Below, one piece after another: positions 44,281 through 55,475 of a DNA stretch of 64,000 bases. The stretch is from Diphasiastrum complanatum. Taxonomy: Eukaryota; Streptophyta; Lycopodiopsida; Lycopodiales; Lycopodiaceae. The translations under genes and the position numbers were made by a program. Each line of letters opens with the position of its first letter. The stretch's first letter is position 1. The stretch covers positions 98,896,912-98,960,911 of the forward strand of contig CM055092.1 in NCBI GenBank assembly GCA_029204225.1, given 5' to 3'. The notes under the pieces are model-generated. The model ran no database searches and had not been told where the DNA came from. It saw only the letters and a list, made by a program, of their open reading frames with translations.

Positions 44281-47200
44281 CTCCCTCTTCAACATTGGAT
44301 GCTAGTTTCAACATAGTCTTTGAGCACATTCCAAGATTAGATCTATGCATTAAATATAGGTCCTTTCCCAATGGTTTGGTGAAGATATCAGCCACACACT
44401 CCTTTGAAGAGACATGTTGAAGCTCCACCTCTTTGGCAATGACTTGATCTCTCACAAAATGGTGAGCAATCTCAATGTGCTTGCTCCTTGCATGAAAAAC
44501 AGGATTGCTTGCCAAGCTTTGGGCTGAAAGGTTATCACAAAGTATGATTGGAGTCTTCTCTGGTTCCAGCAAGTGAAGATCCAATAACATCCTCTTGATC
44601 CAAAGAATCTCCTTGGTGCATGTTGTTAATGCCTTGTACTCGGCTTCGGTGGAAGATAGAGAGATAGTTGGTTGCTTCTTTGATAGCCATGAGACCACTC
44701 CATCTCCAAGATAGATTGCAAAGGCACTTGTTGACTTCCTATCCATTTGATCACCTGCAAAATCTGAATCTGAAAATCCACAAAGGTTAGGTGTAGTACC
44801 TCCATACAAGATGCCAAAATCTCTAGATCCCGAGATGTATCTAAGTACTCTCTTTCCTAGCTTCCAATGAGCCTCACTAGGATCTTGCATAAATTGACTT
44901 AGTTTACCAACCACAAAGCTTAGATCAGGTCTTATGATGGTTAACCATATAAGAGATCCTATTAGCTTTCTATAGAGAGTAATGTCCTTGAAGGATCTTT
45001 CATTACTTCTTGTAGTTAGCTTTACATTTGATTCCATAGGAGTAGAAACAACTTTACAATCTTCCATATGAAACCTTTTTAGAATAGAGTTAACATACTT
45101 TTCTTGACATATGAATGTAGATTTAGAAGTTCTAATAATCTCTATTCCTAAGATATAATGAAGTTTACCAAGATCTTGAATTTCAAACTCTCTTTTGAGT
45201 GCCATCTTGATTTCATCTATATCTAGATTGTTACCACCACTTAAGATAATGTCATCAACATAGATCAAAAGTAAAGTGATATCATTTTCATTCAATCTAA
45301 AGTAGAGAGAATGATCATACTCACTCATAACAAAGTTTTGAGAAAGTAAGAAGGAATTGAGCTTAGCATACCAACTCCTTGGTGCTTGCTTTAGCCCATA
45401 CAAACTCTTTTGGAGATAGCACACATGATTAGGCTCATCATGTGAAACATAGCCCTCGGGTTGCTCCATGTAAATATCTTCTTCAAGATCACCATTCAAG
45501 AAGGCATTAGTAACATCCATTTGCCACATATCCCAATCATAAAGAGTTGCAAGAGAGATTAGGATTTGAATAGTTACCATCTTTGCCACGGGTGCAAAGG
45601 TCTCATCATAGTCAATACCATATTCTTGAGCATACCCCTTTGCCACCAACCTTGCCTTGTACTTGTTGATTGATCCATCTTGATTTGTCTTGATCTTGAA
45701 GATCCACTTACAACCAATTGCCTTCTTGTCCTTTGGAAGCTTTACCAACCTCCATGTGTTGCTTTTGATGAGTGCTTGATGCTCATGATCCATGGCTTGG
45801 ATCCATTCCTTCTTTTGAATTGCTTCACCTACACAAGTTGGTTCATCAAAAGAGGTAAGAAAAGCAAAGTTAGAGTTGTCCACCACTTGCTTTCCTTTTT
45901 CATCATAGGTTAGCCTTGATGGCTTAGCCCTTTGCCTTTGAGTCTTCCTTGAAGTTTGCTTTGGAGTGGCATCTCCATCTTCATCCAAGACATCTTGCAC
46001 ATCATGATGATTAGTAGGCACATCAACATCAACATCAACAACATTGGAAACATTCTCTTCATGAAAGATGACATCCCTACTTATGACAACTTTCTTTGTA
46101 GAAGGAATGTACACTTTGTAAGCCTTGCTTACTTCACTATAGCCAACAAACACACCCTTCTTTGATGAAGGATCTTCTTTAGTTCTATCATCAAGTGTGA
46201 TATTGACAAAACATGTACATCCAAAGATCCTACAATGCTTGACACTCGGCCTTCTACCATAAAGAACCTCATGAGGAGTTTTACCATCCAAGGAAGCACT
46301 TGTCCATCTATTACATAGATAGTTAGCACATGCTAAAGCTTCCCCCCAAAAAGACTTAGCAAGATTAGCATGTAGTCTCATTGCCTTGGCACATTCACAA
46401 AGGGTTCTATTCTTCCTCTCGGCCACTCCATTCTGTTGTGGAGTCCTAGGACTAGACATCTCCCTCTTAATCCCATGTGCTATACAAAAGTCTTTGAACC
46501 TATTTGAGGTGTATTCCCCTCCATTATCAGATCTTAAGCATTTGATCTTTGTATTGAATTGGTTTTCCATTTCATTCTTGAACTTGACAAATGCAGCAAA
46601 CACTTCATCCTTACTTTTAAGAAGATAGATCCAAGTATACCTACTAAAGTCATCAATGAAAGTTGCATACATCTTTGCCCCACCATTGCTAGTTGTACTA
46701 GAAGAATGAATATCAGAATGCACAAGTTGAAAAGCTTCTTTAGATCTAGAAGTAGATCTAGAATAAGCAAGTCTATGAGATTTGGACAAGGCACAATGTT
46801 CACAAACACTATTGTTTGCAACAAGACTTTTAGGGAGACCAAGAACAAGCTCTTTCTTTGCCATTACCTCCAAAGATTTGAAGTTGGGATGGCCCAACCT
46901 CTTGTGCCAAACTTCTTGGTTTGTCAATTGCTCCCTAGCCATACATCCTTCATGATTAGAGATCACACATGCATCAAGCTTGAAAAGTTTACCATGCCTC
47001 CTACCTTGAGCAATCAAGGATCCACATTTACTTATCAAACATGCATCTCCAATGAACTCCACATCAAGTCCTTTGTCAATCATTTGACTTACACTAAGCA
47101 AATTCTTAGTGATTGAAGGAATGTACAAAACATTTTCAAGATTTGCTTTCCTATTTGTTGAAAGGGAAATAGGAATAGTGCCTATGCCTTTGATGTCACA

Positions 47201-48229
47201 TTGACCATCATTTGCAGTGTAGATGATGTTACCTTCTCCCTCATAAGACAATAAGGATGTAAAGTATTCCTTATGTCTTGTCATGTGAGATGAGGCTCCA
47301 CTATCAATCCACCAAGGATCATTATCATCTATGTTGGCTAACAAACTTGAAGTCATAACAAGTGATTCACATGTGTTATGTTCTTCCTCATCTATTGTAA
47401 GATTTCCTTGCCTCTCTCCTTGCTCTCTTTTCTTCTTATAACATTCATTTGCAAAATGACCTTTTATCCCACAATAAAAGCACTTGAACTTTGACTTATT
47501 GTTCTTAGTAGAAGAGGAAGAGGAAGAGTGATCATCATGATCAAAGTTACCACCTTTGGACCATTTCCCTTTGCCTTTACCTTTGCCCTTGAATTTGCCT
47601 TTTGTGAAGAAAGCCTCTTCACCTCCACCTTGCAAGGATGCACCATCAAGCTTTGATTGCAACCTATGTTCTTCAGCCAATAAGATTTCTTGCAAGTCAA
47701 CCACACTTGGCAAGACTCTTTGAATGGCAAAACTTTGCACAAGGTTAGCATGTTCATTTAGCAAACCATTCAACATAACTTGGACTATTTCACCATCTTT
47801 TATGTTCTCATCAATGCATGCTAAATCATCACTTAGGGACTTAACTCTCAAGATAAATGCATGAGCACTTTCACCCTCTCTTTGCCTACTAGAAAATATT
47901 TGTCTCCTTAGGGTCAATACCCTAGATGTGGACTTTGATTCAAAGAGCTTCTTTAAGGCATTCCATGCCTCACTTGCACTTTGACACTTTCCAACTTCCT
48001 TGAGAAGTTCATTTGTAACATTCATTTTAATGATATGAAGAGCCCTTTTGGCCTTCTTATCAAACCTTTGTTGCTCTTGAAGTGTGAGAGGTCTCTCTTC
48101 AATTTCTGCAACTATGTCCATGAGTTCATTCAACTCAAGTAAGGACTCCATCCTCACTTTCCAAGTAGAGTAGTTTGATGAACTCAACCTTTCACTAGAC
48201 TCTAGCATGATCCCACCATTGGAAGCCAT
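44276..48229 (-). CDS. copia gag-pol polyprotein, 1317 residues
   Basis: Single polyprotein that would form particles, reverse-transcribe element RNA and integrate the DNA. Residues 1-200: gag, with NYSTWKVRMESLLE and HAFILRVKSLSDDL. 210-240: Lys/Gly then Ser-rich linker. 250-263: zinc knuckle C250-C253-H258-C263. 306-316: protease WWIDSGASSHM (Asp309). 442-479: integrase finger H442, H447, C476, C479. Integrase triad D506 (VHSD), D568 (RSDNGGEY), E604 (GVAERKNR), with 35 residues between D568 and E604. RT: QMDVTNAFLNG (D905) and YVDDIILSG (D992-D993). RNase H: SDSDF (D1154), SSTEAEY (E1195), CDNLSA (D1232), HHFVRD (D1261). All catalytic residues are present and no stops occur. The start ATG begins MASNGGIML and has no longer in-frame alternative with gag similarity. 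Confidence 0.96.
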   Translation of the reverse strand: MASNGGIMLESSERLSSSNYSTWKVRMESLLELNELMDIVAEIEERPLTLQEQQRFDKKAKRALHIIKMNVTNELLKEVGKCQSASEAWNALKKLFESKSTSRVLTLRRQIFSSRQREGESAHAFILRVKSLSDDLACIDENIKDGEIVQVMLNGLLNEHANLVQSFAIQRVLPSVVDLQEILLAEEHRLQSKLDGASLQGGGEEAFFTKGKFKGKGKGKGKWSKGGNFDHDDHSSSSSSTKNNKSKFKCFYCGIKGHFANECYKKKREQGERQGNLTIDEEEHNTCESLVMTSSLLANIDDNDPWWIDSGASSHMTRHKEYFTSLLSYEGEGNIIYTANDGQCDIKGIGTIPISLSTNRKANLENVLYIPSITKNLLSVSQMIDKGLDVEFIGDACLISKCGSLIAQGRRHGKLFKLDACVISNHEGCMAREQLTNQEVWHKRLGHPNFKSLEVMAKKELVLGLPKSLVANNSVCEHCALSKSHRLAYSRSTSRSKEAFQLVHSDIHSSSTTSNGGAKMYATFIDDFSRYTWIYLLKSKDEVFAAFVKFKNEMENQFNTKIKCLRSDNGGEYTSNRFKDFCIAHGIKREMSSPRTPQQNGVAERKNRTLCECAKAMRLHANLAKSFWGEALACANYLCNRWTSASLDGKTPHEVLYGRRPSVKHCRIFGCTCFVNITLDDRTKEDPSSKKGVFVGYSEVSKAYKVYIPSTKKVVISRDVIFHEENVSNVVDVDVDVPTNHHDVQDVLDEDGDATPKQTSRKTQRQRAKPSRLTYDEKGKQVVDNSNFAFLTSFDEPTCVGEAIQKKEWIQAMDHEHQALIKSNTWRLVKLPKDKKAIGCKWIFKIKTNQDGSINKYKARLVAKGYAQEYGIDYDETFAPVAKMVTIQILISLATLYDWDMWQMDVTNAFLNGDLEEDIYMEQPEGYVSHDEPNHVCYLQKSLYGLKQAPRSWYAKLNSFLLSQNFVMSEYDHSLYFRLNENDITLLLIYVDDIILSGGNNLDIDEIKMALKREFEIQDLGKLHYILGIEIIRTSKSTFICQEKYVNSILKRFHMEDCKVVSTPMESNVKLTTRSNERSFKDITLYRKLIGSLIWLTIIRPDLSFVVGKLSQFMQDPSEAHWKLGKRVLRYISGSRDFGILYGGTTPNLCGFSDSDFAGDQMDRKSTSAFAIYLGDGVVSWLSKKQPTISLSSTEAEYKALTTCTKEILWIKRMLLDLHLLEPEKTPIILCDNLSAQSLASNPVFHARSKHIEIAHHFVRDQVIAKEVELQHVSSKECVADIFTKPLGKDLYLMHRSNLGMCSKTMLKLASNVEEGV

Positions 48230-49389
48230 GATTCTAATGTTTCTTCAACTTTTAGGTTCTGTCCTAAAGCACTTAGCACTCACTTTTCTCTCAACAAATG
48301 ATAGATAAAGAGATCTATGAAGATTTAGGACCCTAAAACACTTCTATCTTGAACCTAGATGGTTTCCAAGCATAGAAAGGAAGATTGAAACACATGCAAC
48401 ACTTTGCACACACTAAGAATGGATTACAAAATCAAACCAACCTGAACACACTCTTGCTTAAGCTCTCAAACTTTCCAGCAAGTGACCAAATCAAGTTATG
48501 GTGTGAAGAGTTACTTGCATTCTTAGAAAATACCCAAAACTAGGATGCCAAGATTACCTAGTAATGAACAAACTTGATCAACATATGATCAACACACTAA
48601 GATATTGATTCAACCTGTAAAACCACATGTAAACCACACTTCTAAAAGTTTATAAACTCCAGCAAGTGATAAATACAAGATTTAGAGGTGAATGAATGAG
48701 CACACTTAGTGAATCACAAGACTAGCTTCACTATCTTGTCAAATCTTGGTGTTTAGATGTAGATCTAAGATCACTTCACATGAGAATGTTCCTCAACCTG
48801 TTAAGAACCTGAAAACACACTTGCATAATGGTTAACACCTTCCAGCAAATGCTCCAATCAAATTACATAAGGAGAGTTACTTACATGCTCAACAAAGTAC
48901 ACCAAAATTTATGCCAAAATTGATGACAATCTTTACAATATGCTCTTCACAATGGAGCTTACAATATGTTCACCCAAAAAAGGGGATCTTTCATCCAAAT
49001 GGGAGCTTTGCTCAGCCTTTAGGAGAATTACAACTCACTCAAAAGAGCATTTGTCATCCACTTAAGGAGAAGTTTCATCCACTTAAGGAGAGTGTTCATC
49101 CAAGAATGGAGATTGTCAACAATAGGATTGAAAAGAACATTGTTAGTATTGAATATGCACAAGCCTCACAATCACAAATGATTAGGTGTTATGATCTGAT
49201 CCAAAATAGTTTCTTTTCAGCCTCTGATCTTCAATAGACCTGAAATATGCTTTTGATCCACAAGTTCAACTCACAAAACAAAGGTTAGTAAGATTTGATC
49301 AACAAAGCAATGCAAAATCATGCTAGAACTTGATCAAACATCCAAATATCACCAAAAATGGAATACTTACTATAAATAGAAGCCAACCA
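48230..49389 (-). other. long leader of the intact copia
   Basis: About 1.16 kb between the primer site and the gag start, long for a copia element. It contains TCATCCACTTAAGGAGA repeated with short spacers (about 49,055-49,112). On the opposite strand a 108-codon frame (48,911-49,237) reads HPLKEKFHPLKESVHP because of that repeat. I see no protein family. It may hold packaging or dimerisation signals. Confidence 0.7.
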
Positions 49390-49401
49390 GCTCTGATACC
49401 A
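49390..49401 (-). promoter_or_regulatory. primer-binding site of the intact copia
   Basis: GCTCTGATACCA on the plus strand, touching the 5' LTR. Perfect initiator-Met-tRNA site. Confidence 0.95.
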
Positions 49402-50056
49402 TGTGAAAAATACAGATCCTAAGTGGATCTAAACTCCAAGATCATTGGCTTGAATGCTTGCACTCCAAACTACATAAGCTAGGAATTGGCAACACATTCT
49501 ATGCTACCTAGAATGCAAAGAACTTGATCAAAAAGCATTTACCACAAATGGAAACTTCCATAAACATCAAGTGCGGCCCAAAATAGCATTATACAGTCCA
49601 TAATACATCAGCCTACCACTTTTGGAAAGCACCTAAGATCATACACAATAGCTTGAAGACAATACACACAACAATGCTCTCAATGGAGGAAGAAACAATG
49701 ACAATGATCTATTGATCTCAATGAAGCATACAAAAGGTTTCTCCAACCTGTTCTCCACGACTTCCCTACTATTTATGGATGAGGAAGATGACTCTCTCTC
49801 CTCTCTCTAGAAGGTACTTGACCCTAGATATTCCCTATATAGGAAAAATAGCTAAAAATGGCTTATATGACCAAAATACATCAAAATGGTCTCATTTTGA
49901 AGGGTATGAAGTTTGACACTTCATCATACTGAAAAAATACAGTAAATAAAAACATTGTGGCCTGGTTCACACGTGCAAAACTCCAGAACCAAAACTATTT
50001 ACAATTTTAGCCAATTTAGGCCTCAAACTAGCTAGGAAATGTTGACAATTTTCACA
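49402..50056 (-). repeat. 5' LTR of the intact copia
   Basis: 655 bp, pair of 43,626-44,280. Acts as promoter; transcription would run leftwards into the leader and gag-pol. Confidence 0.93.
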
Positions 50057-50240
50057 AGAGTGCATTTTTTGTGTCTACACTACTATTTTTTTCTATTGCG
50101 TATTGTAGTTATTTGATCCATATTGAACTTGCTCATAGTTGGTAACTGACGCACCGGATCCAGCACCACCTACTCAACTTCCGCTGCTCACCACTTCCAT
50201 TGCTCCACTTCCACTGCTCACCACCATTTCCACTAATTTT
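50057..50240 (+). mobile_element. last part of the old copia 3' LTR
   Basis: Begins AGAGTGCATTTTTTGTGTC, continuing the sequence broken at 43,625 and resembling 6,893-6,915 (gagtgtaatttttgtctc). It ends in CCGCTGCTCACCAC-type repeats comparable with the 3' end of the LTR at 7,000-7,045. The exact end is uncertain. Confidence 0.55.
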
Positions 50241-50369
50241 TGACTGGTAGTATCAGATAATCTGTCTAGATATCGACTAATCCGATACCAGTCACTCATC
50301 TCTGAATCCACTAAAATCCAACATTGTCAAGTAGAGATTTGGTGTGTGGCATGACCCTATGTATTGGCA

Positions 50370-51595
50370 TGAGATCATTTGCATCATGCTTGCTGAACTG
50401 GTGGAGCAGGCTGCAATAACTTGCATAATCAGCTGCCATTCACAAAAGTATCAAACCGTTTTCCATCCAAGTGCTCAAGAATCACTGCTCCATAGTTCAG
50501 AATTTCCTTCACTCTATACGGGCCTTCATCGATAAACTTCAATTTCCTTACGACGGGCTTTCTCTACTGCTAACACTTAACTACCATCAATCTTGTTTCA
50601 CACAATTTGTGCAACGCTTCATGACATAGCTACGAAGACTTATCATCATTTAGCTGCTTTGTCGATGCTATACGTAGAGATGGTATTAAAAATTCAATCG
50701 GCATGACAACATCTTGACCATAGACTAGTTGAAATGGTGTTTGATTTGTACTACTTTTGTAAGCGGTTCTGAATGCCCATAATGTTGCATGCAGTTTATG
50801 TTCCCAATCAAATCGACTCGCTTCAACTGTTTTTATAGAAGATTCAGCTTGGCCATTCCCTCTAGGATAATGAGTACTAAATCTATGTATAACAAAAAAA
50901 TCTTCCAGTAAACACTTTATCGTTTGATTAGCAAAGTGTGTACTCCGGTCACTGACAATCTCGATAGGACATCCAAATCTAATAATAATATTTTTGTAAA
51001 GAAACTTGGCCATAGATTTCGCATTAGCAACTTTGACAGCTTTGGATTCAACCCACTTGGTTATATTATCAGTTGCTACGATAATATATCAGGCCTGAGA
51101 TCCTCGCGTGGCAGGATGAATAGGACCAATATAATCCAGTCTCCATTTTTCAAATGGTGCTTGCGATAAAACCAGATGTAAAGGTTCATAGTTCTGTCTA
51201 GTAGGCCGTCGTGCTCGCTGGCAAACATCACATGTCTGAATATAATTTTTTGTGTCTTTATAAAGCGTAAGCCACCAACAACCTGATTGCAAAAGTTTGC
51301 GGACAATAATATCTATAGAGAAGTGTCCTTTGCCCATCCCATCATTTGAAAACGTGATTAAATCTGATATTTCATGCGATAAAAAACATCTACGTAGAAT
51401 ATTGTCTGATCCATAACAATACAATTTTTCAGCAATCAATTGATAAGGTTCAACTTTATGAATCAATTGCATCTTTTGTACCTTTGTCAAAGAGTCATTC
51501 GGTTGTCCTAGCATCAAGTACTCAACAATATCCGCTGCCCACTCAGGTACGGCCTGTACATAGAATAATGTAGCATATGGTAATCCATCATCCAC
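50370..51595 (-). pseudogene. gypsy integrase, minus strand
   Basis: 51,595-51,089: zinc finger region with GHFSIDIIVRKLLQSGCWWL and IQTCDVCQRARRP, then the first catalytic Asp in WRLDYIGPIHPATRG. 51,013-50,630: second Asp in EIVSDRSTHFANQ and the Glu in YPRGNGQAESSIKTVE, then TAYKSSTNQTPFQLVYG. 50,600-50,370: C-terminal domain FIDEGPYRVKEILNYGAV in broken frame. The catalytic residues survive, but a stop (…GSQA) and frameshifts split the gene. Confidence 0.8.
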
Positions 51596-51616
51596 TTCAG
51601 TATTAACTGGTGTCGA

Positions 51617-51931
51617 TTAAATTCGCAAAACATGGTCGTCTAGATAATGTTGCTTTTCCTTATGAACCACAATTCGAAAGTCAAATTTAGTCAATAACAA
51701 TAACCATCTTGCAATACACCCAGTATTGCACGTCTTGTTTACCAAGTAAAGTAACGGTTGGTGATCCGTATAAAATGAAAAGTGCATTTTCATGAGGTAA
51801 TGCCAAAATGGCACCAACTTCAGGAACTCTCCCAACGAAATATTGATCTTACTAGACAAAATATTCATGAGCAGTTCTGTTTGCGGTGCTTCTGGTTCAG
51901 TCATCTTGAAGGGTTCTTCATGATGATGCAA
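51617..51931 (-). pseudogene. gypsy RNase H C-terminal part
   Basis: Contains FYTDHQPLLYLVNKT, ARWLLLLTKFDFRIVVHK and HYLDDHVLRI, matching the RNase H end of gypsy pol (family: TDHKPL…RWLELL…FEIVYHPGK…ADALSR). It directly follows the end of gag in element order, so protease and the whole RT have been deleted. Confidence 0.8.
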
Positions 51932-53615
51932 CTAGGCATTCATATTTGTTCGTGAATTTTTCGATTGATGCAATGGCGAAGAACAAACTTTGGCTGTTGC
52001 TCTAGTCGCTTCAAGCTTCTCTTCTTCTTGCAGATGTTTAACCCACTGCCTCATATCCTGAAATCTTCTTTTTTTTGCATGAAGATTTGGATAGACTCCA
52101 GATGTTGTTGGAATATCAGTTAATGGTATAGAATCAGCAGGTACTGGATCTGCTACCAGTTCTTCATACTTTTGTGCCCTGGTGACCACCATCAAGGGTA
52201 CAGTTGGTTTATTCTGGGCTACTGGTCTTTGCTTGGTTGTTATCAAATTTGCAAGAGCTGTAGCCAGTGGTGGCTTTTGTTTTGCTGGACACTCCTTATA
52301 GCAATGCCCATAACCACAGTCACGACTAAATGGTACAAATTTTTCTTTATTTGGACATTCTGCAACTCTGTGATTTTTTCCACATGCAAAGCATCCAAGT
52401 GGTGTTCTAGTCCAGTTTCTAGATGCTGCTTGTTGCACGACAGCCTAAATAGCATATTGTTCTGAAGATCCACCTGCTTGATCATTACCATAGTTCCATT
52501 GCTTGGCATTTTTGTAAGGTTCTGGTTCCATCAAATTGGCAGGAGGAGCGGGGTGCTTTGGTGGGGCAAGTAAGACTAGTCGTTCCGAGTATCCAAGAGT
52601 AGATTGACGAGGTCTAGCTGCCAGATTTCCTCCATAATGTGGTTCTTGATATCCCATATAGGCATACCGTTGCTGAATTATCTGAGGATTGAAGTTGCAA
52701 AACGCAGTCTCATGATCAAGCAAATTACACAAATGGCATATACTGATTTCCATTCATTTTTTCAATTGAGGACACTCATTCATTGTGTGATTTCCTGTAC
52801 CAATAGAACATCAGACATTTTTCCTTGTAGGAAAAGTCTTTGCAAACTTCTCAGGTTCCTTGTTCGCTCATGGAAATCTTCCAATGCTTTGATCTTCTCA
52901 TCAAATTACGACTACAGCTTTTTCATCTGTTTCTACTTGTTCTTCCCAAGTTTCTCGAACTCATTGAGCATCATTTCTGTAGTAGCGTTGACATTTGTTG
53001 ATGCAATAGTGGTGGATGTCGTAGTGGTTCGCCCTACTGTATAAGGCAACATATTGATATTCGGCTCATCATCTGAATCTTCATCCTCCTCCCGAATTGC
53101 ATCATCCATAGCATGTTGCAAAAGTGTGTACTCATTATGGCATTTCAGCTCACGTTTGATCCTTTTAGGTAAACCTGACAAAATCACATAATCATGACAT
53201 TTTCGTTAATTAGCTCAGGTTCGCACTCAGATTTTAGGCATTTTATCAATTCAATATAATCTCGAACCATTTTCTGCCTTTCCATTTTAATTTTGCTTAA
53301 AAGTAGAAAAGGGTCTTCTATAAACTTCCAAGGTTTGAACCGTGTGATAAGGGCTCGTTTAACAGTCTTCCAATCTGTGTGCTCAGTTTCATCTTGATTA
53401 TAGTACCAATCTTGTGCTGCGCCTGTTAAGGCCATAGAAAAAAAGCTTAAGTTTATCTTGGGAAAAAACTTCGCCATAAACTTCGCAAGATTCAAAATAG
53501 ATCTGAAGAAATCTAATTGATCGATTAATCCATTATATTTGGGTAGATCCAAACAGTGTGCTCTTCTAATAATGATTGGATTGACTTCTCGAGGAGCACC
53601 TCCAAGGGCAGCCAT
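51932..53615 (-). pseudogene. gypsy gag, minus strand, in four frames
   Basis: 53,615-53,184 is the capsid core: LDLPKYNGLIDQLDFFRSIL, AAQDWYYNQDETEHTDWK, ALITRFKPWKFIEDPFLLLS. 53,187-52,933 has MDDAIREEDEDSDDE. 52,753-52,445 has a knuckle CHLCNLLDHETAFC (C-x2-C-x4-H-x4-C). 52,438-51,932 has CFACGKNHRVAEC and CGYGHCYKEC. The gag start MAALGGAPREVNPIIIRRAH at 53,615 looks natural. Frames break between the blocks. Confidence 0.8.
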
Positions 53616-54810
53616 CTTTACAGATTAAATCAAGCAGACAATGAGGTTGGATCTAGATTTTCAATCAAAACTGTCTCAGATTAGATCTGCTAGATCTCTT
53701 CGACTTGACAAGAATTAGATTCCTATATCGTGAATTCTCAAAAATACTAAAAAAATTCTTAGAATCAAAATTAGACTATATCAGATTTGACAAGGACTTG
53801 ATCTGGAAAATCAAAACCTAAAAATAGAACTAACGAAGGTTCCCTAGGGGAAGATTCACTCAATGAAGTTTCAATAGTGCTATTTTTGAAAAAAACTCTT
53901 TAATCAGATTTTTCTGACAAATTCTATGGAAATAACGTTTGCCGCACTCTCAGACTCAGAATCTGAGACAAGATAAAGCTAGGGTAGAACTGGCGAAGGT
54001 TTCGGACACACAAAAGCACAATTTTTGTAGTTTGACGAGGGTAAAAATAAAGATTTTCTATGATCTGAATAGGATGAATATTCGCCAAACTCAAAAACAG
54101 TAAATTATTTTAAATGGAATAATATGAAAACTCGGCGAAGGTTCTGGCAAAGAATCAAGAGTAATACACACGCAGGGTGCCAAATTCCTCTCACTTATTA
54201 ACTAGAGTTAGGGTTGCCTTGGGATCCGCAAACGCTCCAACAGAGTTAGGGTCCAATGAAAAGAGAGATATTCATCAATTTGGCCCAATCAAGTTTGAGG
54301 GCTCATATGTCACTCAACCAATAGGATTCAGAGGAGGAAAAGAAGGGGTCCAATTATATTTCACTCCCTTTCATGTTAGATCACTACATTAGGAAAAATA
54401 TGGCTCAAAATGGGCCCTTCAAAAAATTTCACTTTAGAGAGAGGTCATGTACAGACATAATACGAATCGGTAACTTTTGGTCGTCGTTTTCTGAGTTTTT
54501 AGCCTTGCTTGATGTTTAACTAGTATGGTTAACTTCAAACATTAGTTAGTTAAGCATGAGATATAATAACTTCTCTGTATGCTCGTTTCAAAATTCGAGG
54601 CTAGAGCTTTAAGACTGTAAATCTTGGTGTACTCATTGCAAAAACTGAAGTGGGAGTAGCAGCACTTTTGAAATATTTGTATGCTTATAGTGAAATATGA
54701 GGCGGGATGAACTTTCAGCGCAATATAGACATTACAAAAGTAAGGTATGCTAGATCTATTCAATTTGACTTATTATATTTTGAAGTATTTATGGATCGTA
54801 GCTTGCAACA
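53616..54810 (-). other. gypsy leader and probable LTR
   Basis: 53,616-54,170 is the leader of the gypsy to the left, with repeated GCGAAGGTTC-type words (53,833, 53,993, 54,135). Near 54,176 GGGTGCCAAATTCC may be its primer site (TTTGGCACCC in element sense), with an LTR to the right of unknown length. No gene until 54,811. Confidence 0.45.
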
Positions 54811-55284
54811 ATGACAATGTTCCATTTGCATGTTGCACTTCCTATGGAATACACTCCAATTATTAAGAAAAATTCGAAAGCTGTAAAGAATGTTGTTGAA
54901 ATAGTTAGAGAATTGAGAATGAATAATCATAAGAATATAGATTTGTGGGTGGATGGATCAATTTATCCTAATGATCCAGGTATGAATTTGTGTCCAAATT
55001 TTAAGTCCGTAACTCATCTTCTCAGATTTGTATGTCAAGAAAATAACGGATTACTTGGATATTGTCAAAGGTAGCATGATATTGAAATGCATAGCATATC
55101 TTGTCTTAATAAGCAATTACAGTTTGCTAATCAACAATTGCAACGTGGAAATCAACAATTGTTTCATTGTGTGCAATACACTAGTGCTGAAAATAATGCA
55201 CTCAAGCATGCTATGTCAGAGTTGAATGCTACAGTCACTACTCTTCGGGGATCAAACCAAAAAATGTTAGAATCCATGGAGTAG
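54811..55284 (+). pseudogene. unrecognised protein, first part, with two in-frame TAG stops
   Basis: The frame from ATG 54,811 reads MTMFHLHVALPMEYTPIIKK, KNVVEIVRELRMNNHKNIDL, WVDGSIYPNDPGMN, then TAG at 55,072-55,074. The same frame stays open to a second TAG at 55,282-55,284, with a Gln/Asn-rich, coiled-coil-like segment: NKQLQFANQQLQRGNQQLFH and ENNALKHAMSELNATVTTLR. I recognise no domain. Continued open frame and biased composition past the first stop suggest a former gene. Probably continues at 55,476. Confidence 0.5.
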
Positions 55285-55475
55285 TTGCGATCTGATAGTT
55301 TAAAAAAAAGGATAGCGGCAATAAAAAAAAAGGATTTGAGCATTTAAGTATGTTTTCTTTGTTTTCTTATAAACAATTTATTTGATTTGTTTTGGTCATA
55401 CAAGTTTCAATTGCATTTGATAATATGCATTATCAAATTATTAAACATAATTTGAATTTTATATGTCTTTTGCAG

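Larger units (their letters stand above)
43626..50056 (-). mobile_element. full-length, apparently intact Ty1/copia retrotransposon
   Basis: LTRs of 655 bp each (43,626-44,280 and 49,402-50,056) begin TGTGAAAA and end TTTTCACA. By eye they differ at about four positions, so the insertion is young. Flanks share AGAG (43,622-43,625 and 50,057-50,060) as target duplication. Primer site 49,390-49,401. Polypurine tract (GAAGAGGGAG in element sense) at 44,281-44,290, overlapping the end of the coding frame. One uninterrupted gag-pol frame. All parts needed for self-copying are present. Confidence 0.95.

Noticed and set aside
46559-47116. Plus-strand 185-codon frame inside the intact copia
   Set aside because: Antisense of the protease-integrase region of the 1317-codon polyprotein; no independent support.
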